Below, in pieces: positions 10,119 to 18,600 of a DNA stretch of 47,223 nucleotides (positions within the stretch are counted from its first letter, which is position 1; each line of letters starts with the position of its first letter). Source of the DNA: an uncultured Pseudomonadales bacterium (lineage in GTDB: Bacteria > Pseudomonadota > Gammaproteobacteria > Pseudomonadales > Azotimanducaceae). The stretch lies in the NCBI GenBank assembly GCA_905182155.1, contig CAJJAX010000002.1, positions 1 to 47,223 on the forward strand, read 5' to 3'. The notes beneath the pieces were generated by a model. It searched no databases. It saw only the letters and a program-made list of their open reading frames with translations, and was not told the origin of the DNA. The position numbers and the translations under genes are program-made.

Positions 10119-10367
10119 CGATGCTCTCCTGAAATAATAGTTTTAAGGACCCAATGATACTTGAGCTGAATCAAATTTGTTCTTTGATCCCTCTTTTTGT
10201 AAAAGGGCTCAATATCGAACAGGCCGTTACCTGCTGCTTCAAGCATAGCAACCCAATGGGGCGCCGGAAGACGTGCATTTACGTTTCTTCTCGCAAGACG
10301 CAAACTGAGCCAAACTGCCGATGAACCAGGGCGACGGCGAACGATTCTTTTTTTAACAGGAGAAGAC

Positions 10368-11372
10368 ATGATTCGAGTACTTTGGCCACAAACGCGGTGG
10401 GAGGATGATTACGCACCAGAGCTCTGGGGGTTGGGCGACGGCATCCAAGCAGAATTCGTTTCGCGATTTGAGGACGTAACCGAGGCGCAGTGGCGCAACT
10501 GCGACGGCATTGTTGGTGCGTCGCCGCCTTTGCAGTATCTGCCGCTCCTAGACAAGTGCCGCATCTACGCAAAAGCCGCGGTTGGCTATGATGAAATCGA
10601 TTTGCAAGCCTGGGGTGAACTCGGTATTGCCGTGTGCAACAACCCCAACTATGGCACTCGGGAAGTCGCAGACCATGCGATGGCCTTGATGCTAACCCTC
10701 ACCAAAAGCATTGCCTTTCACGATCAGTCCCTGCGGGAAGACCCCCTGGGTAACTGGCGGCCGGCACTCAACCCCTTTGGTCAGCGCCTCGCTGACTGCA
10801 CCTTCGGGGTTGTCGGCCTCGGACGGATTGGTGGGGCCGCCGCGCTCCGAGCCAAAGCCTTTGATATGGACGTGGTGTTTTATGACCCCTACAAGCCCAA
10901 CGGATCTGATCTGACGCTGGGTATTCGTCGAGCGGATAGCCTGCAAGAGCTCTTCAGCCTGTGCGATATTGTGACCCTGCACATACCCCTGAATGATGAA
11001 ACGCGCAATTTGATCAACGCCGAGGTTCTGGCTAGCGCGAAAAAAGGCATCATCATCATTAATACCGCACGCGGCCCGGTGATTGATATCGATGCCCTGT
11101 ATGACGCGTTAAAGGCGGACATCGTGCTGGCTGCAGGCCTTGATGTGTTGCCAGAGGAGCCGGCGAATCTGGACCGGAAATTGATTAAAGCCTGGCACGA
11201 TGGCGAGGCGTGGTTGCGCCATCGTCTAATCCTGACCCCACACTCCGCATTTTTCACCCCGCAGAGCCTGCACGACATCAGGGGTTTCGCCGCCAGAACC
11301 GCCGCCCGTTACCTGCGAGATGGGCGTTTGGAAAACTGCGTCAACGAGCAATTTCTTAAACATCGGCGATAG
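10368..11372 (+). CDS. D-isomer-specific 2-hydroxyacid dehydrogenase
   Basis: A 334-residue NAD-dependent dehydrogenase. GVVGLGRIGG (about residue 145) is the nucleotide-binding motif, followed by the acidic residue in VVFYDP. NTARGPVID supplies the catalytic arginine (about 238), LPEEPAN the glutamate (about 262) and TPHSAFF the histidine (about 293). It resembles the CtBP/phosphoglycerate-dehydrogenase-like group, which interconverts D-2-hydroxyacids and 2-oxoacids. AGGAG sits 5 bases before the ATG. Its 3' neighbours (esterase, SDR, RraA-like) on the same strand suggest a catabolic set that ends in hydroxy- or oxo-acid handling. Confidence 0.92.
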   Translation: MIRVLWPQTRWEDDYAPELWGLGDGIQAEFVSRFEDVTEAQWRNCDGIVGASPPLQYLPLLDKCRIYAKAAVGYDEIDLQAWGELGIAVCNNPNYGTREVADHAMALMLTLTKSIAFHDQSLREDPLGNWRPALNPFGQRLADCTFGVVGLGRIGGAAALRAKAFDMDVVFYDPYKPNGSDLTLGIRRADSLQELFSLCDIVTLHIPLNDETRNLINAEVLASAKKGIIIINTARGPVIDIDALYDALKADIVLAAGLDVLPEEPANLDRKLIKAWHDGEAWLRHRLILTPHSAFFTPQSLHDIRGFAARTAARYLRDGRLENCVNEQFLKHRR

Positions 11373-11518
11373 AACAATCACTGCGCGCCAAATACGTTGA
11401 GGACCTCATGATCCTCAACGCTGGCACCGCAAGGACGTGGCGCCCATCAGACAAAGCCTGATTGACCTGCGGCAAGGCCTGAGCGATGCTGCAAGGTCAA
11501 ACATCCGGATCAGCCCTT

Positions 11519-12496
11519 ATGGCCATTAACCCCCAAACTGCCGCTTTCTTAGCACAACTTGCCGCGGGCGTTGACCCAGAGGCGCCCGTTCCGCCTTTGG
11601 CGCCAGAGACATCTCGAGCCGGCTATCTGGCCATGGCCAGCGTTTTCGGCGTAGGCCCTGACCTCGCGCGGGTCAAAAACGACACGATACACAACGAAAC
11701 AATTGCTATCCCTATCAGAATCTATCAATCCACAACCGAGCCAAACCAACCCTGTGTACTTTATTTCCATGGTGGCGGTTGGGTCATCGGGGATCTGGAC
11801 ACTCACGATAAAGAATGTCGATTCCTTGCTGCCAAGATTGGCTGCACGGTTATCAGCACCCACTACCGGCTTGCGCCGGAGCACCCGTTCCCTGCTGGAC
11901 ATGACGACTGTTTGGCGGTTCTGCGGCATGTGTATCATCAGGGGCAAGTCTTAGGGATTGATACATCGCGCATTGCCGTCGCAGGCGATTCAGCCGGCGG
12001 CGGCATCGCTGCCTTCCTCGCTATCCACGCGCGAGATGAGGGCATTCCATTGGCCCGACAAGTATTAATGTACCCCGTCACGGATACCCGATCATACCTT
12101 GCGGGTCAGCAAACCTTTGCTTACTCATCGATTTCGGAAAATGCAGCTGGCCCAGTATTAACCCTCGAAACCATGCAATTTTTCGTAACAGAAACCACTC
12201 GAAACCAGAATGCAGAAGCCGCCGCCAACAATTGGCGACTCTCGCCTATTGTTGCAGAAGATTTAACAGGCCTAGCCCCAGCAATGGTCGCGACCTGTGA
12301 GCTCGACCCGCTGCGAGATGAGGGCAACGCCTATGCAAAGCGGCTTGAGGATGCAGGGAATTCGGTCCTTCACAAAGAGTGGCCAGGGCAACCGCATGTG
12401 TTGCTTCAGATGGCGACGGTTATAGATGATGGTATGGCGTTAATGGATTGGGTCTGCGAAACCTTAAGACGCGACTTTTTTGGTGCGCCATCGTGA
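11519..12496 (+). CDS. Alpha/beta hydrolase, hormone-sensitive-lipase-type esterase
   Basis: HGGGW (residues 83-87) is the oxyanion-hole motif of the HSL/GDXG lipolytic family, GDSAGGG (about 156) holds the nucleophilic serine, LDPLRDEG the aspartate and GQPHVLLQM the histidine. It should hydrolyse short-chain or alicyclic esters in the cytoplasm. I chose the ATG at 11519 because MAINPQTAAFL matches the usual family N-terminus; an in-frame ATG at 11486 would add 11 residues, and neither start has a strong ribosome-binding site. The stop overlaps the start of the next gene (GTGA), so translation is probably coupled to the SDR. Confidence 0.9.
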   Translation: MAINPQTAAFLAQLAAGVDPEAPVPPLAPETSRAGYLAMASVFGVGPDLARVKNDTIHNETIAIPIRIYQSTTEPNQPCVLYFHGGGWVIGDLDTHDKECRFLAAKIGCTVISTHYRLAPEHPFPAGHDDCLAVLRHVYHQGQVLGIDTSRIAVAGDSAGGGIAAFLAIHARDEGIPLARQVLMYPVTDTRSYLAGQQTFAYSSISENAAGPVLTLETMQFFVTETTRNQNAEAAANNWRLSPIVAEDLTGLAPAMVATCELDPLRDEGNAYAKRLEDAGNSVLHKEWPGQPHVLLQMATVIDDGMALMDWVCETLRRDFFGAPS

Positions 12497-13300
12497 CGTC
12501 TCCCGTTGCACTCGTGACCGGCGCGGCACGAGGCATTGGTCTGGCCATCACCCAAAGCTTAATTGCCGCCGGCTATCGCGTTATGGCCGCCGATCTTGGG
12601 ACGGATCAAGCCTGGAACTACCAACTCGGACAATCCGCCGACATTGCGCAAGCCCTGCAAGCCGCCAACCCCTCAACCGATAACGCGCCGCCTTACGCGG
12701 TGTGCACGGTCGATGTCACCAATGCCGAAGCCTGTGAGCAGGCTGTTCAGAAAACCATCGAAACCTTTGGGCAGCTCAATTTGCTGGTCAACAATGCCGG
12801 CATTGTTGATTCCGGCCCGAATTACAGCGTTCAGCGAAGCGGCCTGGGATCGCATTTTCGCGGTGAACACCAAGGGCATTTTTCTGATGTCAAAGGCCGC
12901 CATTCCGCATCTTTTGGTTGCCGACAATGCCAGCATCGTCAACACGGCGTCGATTGCGGGTAAAAAAGGCGTGTCGAACATGGCCGCCTACTGTGGCTCC
13001 AAATTTGCGGCAATCGGCATCACTCAATCTCTGGCTCAGGAGCTGGCTCAGGACAACATTCGGGTGAATGCAATCTGCCCCGGCATCGTGGGTACCGCGA
13101 TGTGGCTGGATCATTTAATCCCCAAGAACAATGCAACCAACGACACCCCAGTTGATTTTGAGACCCAAACCCAGCAACTGATTCCGATGGGCGTCGCCCA
13201 GACTGCAGAGGATATGGCTGATGCGGTGCTGTATTTGGCCCGCGCCCATAACGTCACCGGCATCGCGCTCACCGTTGCTGGCGGTATGGAAATGAACTAA
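12493..13300 (+). pseudogene. Short-chain dehydrogenase/reductase, frame broken once
   Basis: A GTG start overlaps the esterase stop as GTGA. The first part reads VALVTGAARGIGLAI (cofactor-binding TGxxxGxG) and LLVNNAGIVDSGP (NNAG motif). At about 12815-12830 one extra base moves the frame, and the protein resumes as FSEAAWDRIFAVN, NTASIAG (catalytic serine), AAYCGSKFA (YxxxK) and RVNAICPGIV, ending with VAGGMEMN at 13300. The restored length is about 268 residues, normal for classical SDRs. It probably oxidises or reduces an alcohol or ketone released by the upstream esterase. This is more likely a sequence error than a dead gene, because every motif on both sides is intact. Confidence 0.88.
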
Positions 13301-13312
13301 GGCGGAGGCCCG

Positions 13313-13993
13313 ATGAACACACAACAACACGAAGCACTTTTGCAACTTGATACCCCAACCGTTTGTAACGCCTTGGAAGTTGTTGACCCCTCCCGGCGCG
13401 GCCGCGGCTTTAACATTAAACCCTTTGTCTGTGGTCAGCCGTCGTTACCGCCTATCGTGGGCTACGCAAGAACCGCCAGAATTCGCGCGCAACATCCGCC
13501 TGCGACCCAAGTCGATAGCCTCGGCTACTACCAATACATCGCCGAAGGGGGTCCGACACCCAGCATCGTTGTGGTTGAGGACTTAGACTCGACGCCTGGG
13601 TTCGGCGCGCTCTGGGGCGAGGTCAACACCAACGTCCACTATGGCCTCGGCTGTTTAGGGGTAGTGACCAATGGCAGCATTCGCGATTTGCCCGATGCCC
13701 AGCCCAAGTTTCAAATGTTGGCGGGCATGGTGAATCCATCCCACGCCTTCGTGCATGTGGTTGATTGGGGTTGCCCGGTCACGGTCCACGGCCTGGAAGT
13801 TTGTGAGCAGGACCTGATTCATGCGGACCTACATGGCGCGGTGGTTGTGCCCGCCGCGGCCATTGATGATCTTTTGGCGGAGGCCGCTCGGATCATGAAA
13901 CGCGAGCGCATTTTAATCACAGCCGCGCAAACCGAAGGCTTTAACCTTGCGGCAATCAAAGCCGCTTACCGGTCAATGTCCGACATTCATTAA
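13313..13993 (+). CDS. RraA-like family protein (HMG/CHA aldolase-type fold)
   Basis: A 226-residue RraA-fold protein. TPTVCNALE at the start, GALWGEVNTN in the middle and GVVTNGSIRDLP match the RraA signature, in which an arginine-aspartate pair (here R-D) binds substrate and metal in the aldolase members. Relatives are class II 4-hydroxy-4-methyl-2-oxoglutarate aldolases, and RraA itself inhibits RNase E. In this catabolic neighbourhood an aldolase or oxaloacetate-decarboxylase-like role is more plausible than an RNase E inhibitor, but that is inference. GGCGGAGG precedes the ATG, 12 bases after the SDR stop, so it is probably in the same operon. Confidence 0.88.
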   Translation: MNTQQHEALLQLDTPTVCNALEVVDPSRRGRGFNIKPFVCGQPSLPPIVGYARTARIRAQHPPATQVDSLGYYQYIAEGGPTPSIVVVEDLDSTPGFGALWGEVNTNVHYGLGCLGVVTNGSIRDLPDAQPKFQMLAGMVNPSHAFVHVVDWGCPVTVHGLEVCEQDLIHADLHGAVVVPAAAIDDLLAEAARIMKRERILITAAQTEGFNLAAIKAAYRSMSDIH

Positions 13994-14342
13994 ACCGCAC
14001 GCTTTATTCAGGAGACGAGCGCATAAGCAAAGATAATGCGGTGCATAAAGTGAAACTCATGGCTGAACTGGCAAGCCATTTGCCCTGGTTGGGCATTCTG
14101 AAGGTTGGGGGAGGGTGATTTTCGCCGCCGTAGCTGGATAGCCGGATCGTTAACTGGGACCCGTTTCACTCGGTGGTGAAGAAGCGCAATGATAATTTGT
14201 GCCTGTTGTTGCATAGTTGTTGGGTGTGTGGCGACTTAAATGGGTGTCAGGGGTTGCTGTTTGACTACAGCAGTTTATATCAGTCGCCGGTTCCTGAGAG
14301 GCGGGTCACCTGGGTGCAAACTCGGATTGAAAGGGTAAGGAT
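13994..14342. other. Intergenic stretch, nothing supported
   Basis: 349 bases upstream of the symporter gene. A short plus-strand reading (AVHKVKLMAELASHLPWL) looks protein-like but has no start signal and stops quickly; it could be a relic. No clear promoter was recognised. Confidence 0.4.
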
Positions 14343-15824
14343 ATGATCAACGGCAAAGTCACTTTTAATACAAAGCTTGCTTATGGAATTGGTCAGGCAG
14401 GCGAAGGTATGTTTGGTACCGGGCTGAGTTTCTTCCTGCTCTTTTACTACAGTCAGATCCTAGGGCTGAGCCCTGGTCTGGCCGCTTCAGCCATAGGCCT
14501 CGCCGTCATTGTTGATGCGTTTTCGGATATTTTCGCGGGTTCGCTATCAGATCACTGGCAATCCAAGCTGGGCAGAAGGCACCCGTTTATGTATGCCTCT
14601 TTCCTGCCGCTATCGGCGTGTTTCTTTTTGTTGTTCTTTCCCTTGGTGACCTCTGAGTGGGCTTTGTTTACCTGGTTGGCCGTCTTTACGAACCTGGCAA
14701 GAACGATGATGTCCCTCTATCACGTCCCGCATATTGCTCTGGGTGCTGAGATTACAGAAGACATTGAAGACAGGACTGCACTGGTGGCCTACCGGCAGTT
14801 TTTCGCTAATATCGGTGCGCTTTTTGCCTTGATATTATTCTTTCTGGTTTTTTCGCCTTTTTTTAGAACCGATGATGCCGAGGGTCGTTTCGTACCAGAT
14901 GCCTACGTGCCATGGGCGCTGTGTGTCGCCGCCGCAATGGCCATCTCGATATTTTGGAGTGCCTGGGGTACCCGTGGCGTTATCCCCTTTCTTCTCAAAG
15001 TTAAACCTCAACCGAAGGTTTCGATCGCCACTGTTTTTTACCGGCTGATCAGTGACTTCAAGGATGTAACAAAGAGCAAGAATTTTCGGTTCTTATTTAC
15101 TGGGGTGCTGGTGGTCTACGTTATGGTCGGCGTCACCGGAACGCTGGACATCTATATGTTCACTTATTTCTGGGAATTAGACGAAAAAATTATTATCCCG
15201 GTCTTGGTCGCTTATGCGATTGGTAATGCACTGGGTACTTTTGCCTCGGTCAGACTGTTCTCCAGATTTGGCAAGAAAGCCTGCCTCATCTTTGGCGGCT
15301 TGTGCTGGGCTTTTTTCCAGACGCTACCGGTGGTGCTGAGATTGCTGGACTGGTTTCCCGAAAATGGTGATGGTTTGTTAATGCCACTTCTGGTTACGCT
15401 AAAGGTGATTCAGGGGTTTTCCACGGCTCAGGCAAATGTTGGTTATGGCTCTATGATGGCGGACGTCTGTGATGAGCATGAATATCAAACCGGGCGCCGT
15501 CAGGAAGGTGCTTTTTTTGCTGCGGTTGCATTTTCAGCGAAAGCGACCAGTGGCTTCGGTGCGGTCATAGCGGGCTGGGCCTTGGAGTTCATAGACTGGC
15601 CGGTCGGACCAGAAATAAGAACCGCGGCTGACGTCGCGCCGGATACGTTGTTAAACATGGGGATATTTTATGGCCCGATTATCGCTGGACTGGGTTTCCT
15701 GTCCGTGTTGTTTTATACCGGGTACAAATTAACGCCGGCACGACATGCCGAAATTCTGGTTGAATTGGCGGCTCGAAGGCAAGCGGATCGTCATTTTGAT
15801 GAGGATGTTCGTCCAGTCGTCTGA
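14343..15824 (+). CDS. MFS transporter, GPH (glycoside-pentoside-hexuronide):cation symporter type
   Basis: A 493-residue protein with about twelve hydrophobic segments. The opening KLAYGIGQAGEGMF and the DAFSDIFAGSLSDHWQSKLGRR region between helices 2 and 3 are the MelB/GPH family pattern, in which the aspartates contribute to cation binding. It should import a sugar or glycoside with Na+ or H+. AAGGATATG gives the start. It seems slightly less GC-rich than its upstream neighbours. Its last 147 bases recur, diverged, at 16637-16783, so a second copy once stood downstream. Confidence 0.9.
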   Translation: MINGKVTFNTKLAYGIGQAGEGMFGTGLSFFLLFYYSQILGLSPGLAASAIGLAVIVDAFSDIFAGSLSDHWQSKLGRRHPFMYASFLPLSACFFLLFFPLVTSEWALFTWLAVFTNLARTMMSLYHVPHIALGAEITEDIEDRTALVAYRQFFANIGALFALILFFLVFSPFFRTDDAEGRFVPDAYVPWALCVAAAMAISIFWSAWGTRGVIPFLLKVKPQPKVSIATVFYRLISDFKDVTKSKNFRFLFTGVLVVYVMVGVTGTLDIYMFTYFWELDEKIIIPVLVAYAIGNALGTFASVRLFSRFGKKACLIFGGLCWAFFQTLPVVLRLLDWFPENGDGLLMPLLVTLKVIQGFSTAQANVGYGSMMADVCDEHEYQTGRRQEGAFFAAVAFSAKATSGFGAVIAGWALEFIDWPVGPEIRTAADVAPDTLLNMGIFYGPIIAGLGFLSVLFYTGYKLTPARHAEILVELAARRQADRHFDEDVRPVV

Positions 15825-16282
15825 GGATCAAAACAGGCCAGATGGGTGCCGACTACAGAATTTTCCTGACGACACCTTCCTGCTACGAGCGAATGAAAAG
15901 AACGACGAAACCCATCATCCACCCGTTATCCTGTCCAACGATATTCGCAGACTTAATAAGCTCTATCCCAAGTAGACCCTCGAACGCACGCTATTCTTTC
16001 TCTTCGCCCACGCAAAAAGATTCGGACGCAAAACGCCAGAATCTTTTTGAGGCCAACCTGAAGCGCAAATACGATCCATCCTGTCGTCGGCAAACGAGAA
16101 CAGGATTCGTCGCTATCTATTCACCGGGCCGCAGTACTTTAAAGAGCGCACCAAAACCAGCGAATACAGGGAATTTCTGCGAGCGCCTACAGCGCGCCGT
16201 CAAAGCCCAAGATTGAACTGCGCAACACTTAAGCAAGCGGTCGCGCTTAGCGCAACCGACTTCCCTAATTCTGTTTTACAAT
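15825..16282. other. Unassigned stretch between the symporter and cold-shock genes
   Basis: 458 bases. A plus-strand open frame at 15842-16216 has no recognisable family or ribosome-binding site, and other frames give short protein-like segments (for example RRYLFTGPQYFKERTK) broken by stops. It may hold a decayed gene. The cold-shock terminator lies at its right end. Confidence 0.35.
16238..16258 (-). terminator. Hairpin downstream of the cold-shock gene
   Basis: Nine pairs (one wobble): CGGTTGCGC pairs with GCGCGACCG around the loop TAA, read on the minus strand 25 bases after the cold-shock stop. The following CTTGCTT is only weakly T-rich, so termination strength is uncertain. Confidence 0.4.
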
Positions 16283-16489
16283 TTAAACGGCAACAACTTT
16301 ATTAGCACAAGGACCTTTCTGGCCTTCACCAACTTCGAATTCAACCGCTTGGCCGTCGCTCAATGTTGCGTAACCACCGCCTGCTTGAATTTCTGAATGA
16401 TGAACAAACAAATCTTTGCTGCCATCTTCTGGTGTAATAAAACCGAAACCTTTGTCTGCATTAAACCACTTAACCGTACCTTTACTCAT
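16283..16489 (-). CDS. Cold-shock domain protein (CspA family)
   Basis: A 68-residue single cold-shock domain. [15 protein letters not shown] contains RNP1 (KGFGFI) and DLFVHHS contains RNP2, so it should bind single-stranded RNA or DNA as an RNA chaperone. The length is normal for the family. It lies alone on the minus strand between a GPH symporter gene and a relic of that gene's 3' end, which implies it entered the locus, or was left behind, during loss of a tandem symporter copy. AAAGG lies about 13 bases before the ATG. Confidence 0.95.
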   Translation of the reverse strand: MSKGTVKWFNADKGFGFITPEDGSKDLFVHHSEIQAGGGYATLSDGQAVEFEVGEGQKGPCANKVVAV

Positions 16490-16636
16490 AACTCTATCTA
16501 CCTTTGGTGAAAAAAAGTAAGCCCAACTGTACTATCACCATTACACAATCAAACTTGCCGTAGGTTATCACATAAACCTCGCCTAAGAGACGTCACTGAT
16601 GAAGATACTTGCATCGTTAATTCGCTAACTCACCCA

Positions 16637-16783
16637 GTTATCGCTGGGATGGGTTTCCGGTCAGTGTTGTTTTATACCGGGTACCAATTAACGCCAGGGC
16701 GACATAACGAAATTCTGGTTGAATTGGCAACTCGAAGGCAAGAGGGCCGTCATTTTAATGCGGATGTTCGTCCAGTCATCTGA
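16637..16783 (+). pseudogene. Relic of the 3' end of a GPH symporter gene
   Basis: These 147 bases align without gaps to the last 147 bases of the symporter gene (15678-15824), with 19 differences by my count, about 87% identity. The frame is open and ends in TGA at the same codon; the translation VIAGMGFRSVLFYTGY and RRQEGRHF parallels IIAGLGFLSVLFYTGY and RRQADRHF. Similarity continues for about 18 bases past the stop and ceases abruptly on the 5' side. It has no start and no transporter core, so it is the remnant of a tandem paralogue. Confidence 0.9.
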
Positions 16784-16998
16784 GTGTCAAAATTGGCAGA
16801 CTGACTTTCGTTCTATCTATCCTCGTGTCGGCAGCTCGATTCCACCTCTGGCCGCCCTTTAAGTAATGAATCAAGCGGGGCCATGCTCATGTTATTCCCC
16901 CGGGCCCCTAGTCGCGTGCACCTGAATTCCATTTCCCGATGTTTGTCATGGTAATTACTTTGATTAGGCGTAACGCACATATTGCTTAAGGTGAATAT

Positions 16999-17499
16999 AT
17001 GAACTGGGATGCTTTAGGTGCTATTTCAGAGATCATTGGCGCGGCGGTTATTGCGACGCTTTATTACTTATCGTTACAGATTAAAATTAATTCAATCGAG
17101 ATAAGTCAATCTGCTGACGTTCGGCGAGCGCAGTCCAACCATAATACAAATGCGTTGTATATCCAGGTGTGGCAACCTCTTATGCTGAATTCAGTGTTGG
17201 CCGCGATCTAACTTAAGGGCCTAAATGACGAATTACTTGATGATGTCGAAAAATAAAGATACTGCGTTTATATTAATACCTTCTTAGCGCTGCTAGAGGC
17301 GGTGTGTACGCAAGTCAAAGCCGATACACGTTTTGCCGGGCTGGACGAAGTTGCAGCGCTTTTTGAATTAATGACGCCGTATATGGATAAGATTCTTAAT
17401 TCAACCGTCGGAGATGCCTGGCTTAAAGAGGAGGCGCCGTCGCTTTTTGCTAGCGAATTTCTGAGCGATTTGCATCAAAATCGCAAAGAGAAGATCTAG
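16999..17499 (+). pseudogene. Hypothetical membrane-anchored protein interrupted by two in-frame TAA codons
   Basis: The ATG at 16999, after AAGGTGA, opens with MNWDALGAISEIIGAAVIATLYYLSLQI, matching a common proteobacterial family of unknown function with one N-terminal helix (MNWDALGAIAEIVGA type). The frame meets TAA at 17209-17211 and again at 17254-17256. The codons between and after them still read as protein in the same frame, including NDELLDDVEK, INTFLALLEAV and FASEFLSDLHQN, up to 17499. The whole is 167 codons with no frameshift. Both stops fall where the local pattern would suit tyrosine (TAC). This looks like nonsense decay rather than the indel errors seen elsewhere. Confidence 0.7.
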
Positions 17500-17518
17500 C
17501 AACCCCAGGACGATCAAT

Positions 17519-17785
17519 ATGGCTTACAACCGGCTACCGCTACACCCCGAAAAAGTGCTGGCCGAAGTTTATACCGTCGAGATGGAACTCAACCAAACGG
17601 ATCTAGCAAAACTTTGCGGATGCTCTCCTCGAAAGATCAACAAGATCGTCAACAGCAATCGAGGTATTTCACCCACGTTTGCTATTGCTCTCGAGCTGGT
17701 TCTTTGTACGCGCGCCGAGATGTGGGCCCGGATGCAAGTAGAGTCCGATCTTTGGGAAGCACGCCAAGAAGGGGCCCGAACCTAA
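17519..17785 (+). CDS. HigA-family antitoxin-like HTH protein (orphan)
   Basis: 88 residues with an XRE-type helix-turn-helix. HPEKVLAEVY at the start, NQTDLAKLCGCSPRKINKIVNSNRGIS (the DNA-binding helices) and the tail MWARMQVESDLWEAR match the HigA/VapI antidote family. HigA normally represses its own operon and neutralises the RelE-like HigB toxin, usually encoded just upstream. No toxin frame is visible on either side: upstream is the TAA-interrupted gene, downstream a hairpin. It is therefore an orphan antitoxin or a stand-alone regulator. The last residues (ARQEGART) lack conservation. Confidence 0.85.
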   Translation: MAYNRLPLHPEKVLAEVYTVEMELNQTDLAKLCGCSPRKINKIVNSNRGISPTFAIALELVLCTRAEMWARMQVESDLWEARQEGART

Positions 17786-17812
17786 TAGAGGGATTCTATC
17801 TTCTTGTAAGGT

Positions 17813-17839
17813 ACCCACGCGTTAAAAAATTGCGTGGGT
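17813..17839 (+). terminator. Hairpin after the HigA-like gene
   Basis: ACCCACGC (17813-17820) pairs perfectly with GCGTGGGT (17832-17839) around an A-rich 11-base loop, 28 bases after the stop. No T-run follows, so this may be a stabilising hairpin instead of a terminator. The rest of 17786-18120 shows nothing I can support. Confidence 0.45.
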
Positions 17840-18120
17840 CAATCGTTGTCCAACTTCTCTCTTAAGCTGCTGTTATAAAGTGCCACGTTGCGAATGACCG
17901 GATGTCGTCTTTGAATGAAACACGACTCGCTCATCGGAAAGCCTGTGGGCGCAGGACCTGACCGATCGCCGGTTCAGCCTGGGCTGATGCGACCGGGTTC
18001 TTTCGTTTCTTGTGCACCGTATTCGCTAAGCCAAGGACCACGGCCCGCTAATTAACCGCCAAATCACGTCGATTGCTTCTGGCAGAGACGCAATGCGTTA
18101 CGGGGTCAACCTTCTAAGCG

Positions 18121-18600
18121 TTACCTCTTGGCCCGCTGCGCATTCAAGTATTGAATCAGGGTTAAGACCTCGCTTGGATCCATCCGGCCCACCGGCGAAT
18201 TGCTGTAGGTCGAGAACATGACCTTGCCGGATTGCGTGACCAGTAGCTCCGTGGGCTGAATAAACCCGCGCTGTTCATCCCACCAGGCGCCTAAGGCCGC
18301 TGCATCTGCACGAGTAATGCCGTGCGCCAACGGAAAGGACAGATCCTCTGCAACCTTTGTACTGTCTGCCAGCGCATCGACCGAACCTGCAAACAACCCA
18401 ACCCCTGCTTCTAAGAACGCATCACGGCGCGCTTCATAGCCGACTAACAGCCGGCGACAAAAAGGTCACCAGTGCCCGCGATAAAAGAGTACTAGGTTGA
18501 GCGGTTGCTCAAAACATTCAGGCCACTGCTGCTCGCCGTGATCAATTGTCGTGACCGTGAGGCTCGGCAAACGATCGCCACCACTTAAAGGACCACTCAT
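18121..18600 (-). CDS. Peroxiredoxin-like (AhpC/TSA) selenoprotein with UxxC motif, TGA read as selenocysteine
   Basis: From the ATG at 18600 the frame runs 159 codons to 18121, with one TGA at 18466-18468 (codon 45). The sequence before it (LVLFYRGHW) and after it (PFCRRLLVGYEARR) is continuous in frame, and the family normally has WCPYC/WCPFC here. The TGA therefore stands for the first residue of the redox CxxC, giving UPFC. The C-terminal half (DLSFPLAHGI, FIQPTELLV, GRMDPSEVLTLIQYL) is a normal thioredoxin-fold AhpC/TSA ending. Such proteins reduce peroxides or disulfides, and Sec-containing UxxC relatives are known. A SECIS-like hairpin follows directly (separate entry). AAGGTGG precedes the start. 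A point error TGC to TGA is the main alternative; the hairpin argues against it. Confidence 0.82.
18439..18455 (-). promoter_or_regulatory. Bacterial SECIS-like hairpin after the in-frame TGA
   Basis: On the minus strand GCCGGCU (18455-18449) pairs with AGUCGGC (18445-18439), seven pairs including one G-U, around the loop GUU. The loop begins 17 bases after the TGA, with G as its first base. Bacterial SECIS elements are described as having a loop about 16-37 bases after the UGA and a G among the first two loop bases; both conditions hold. SelB would bind this element to deliver Sec-tRNA. The selA, selB, selC and selD genes are not in the window. Confidence 0.75.

Noticed and set aside
14008-14214. 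Minus-strand ORF of 68 codons
   Set aside because: No recognisable features and not linked to any neighbour.
15842-16216. Plus-strand ORF of 124 codons after the symporter
   Set aside because: No family, no start signal and unusual composition rich in Ser, Pro, Arg and Lys; listed only as an unassigned interval.
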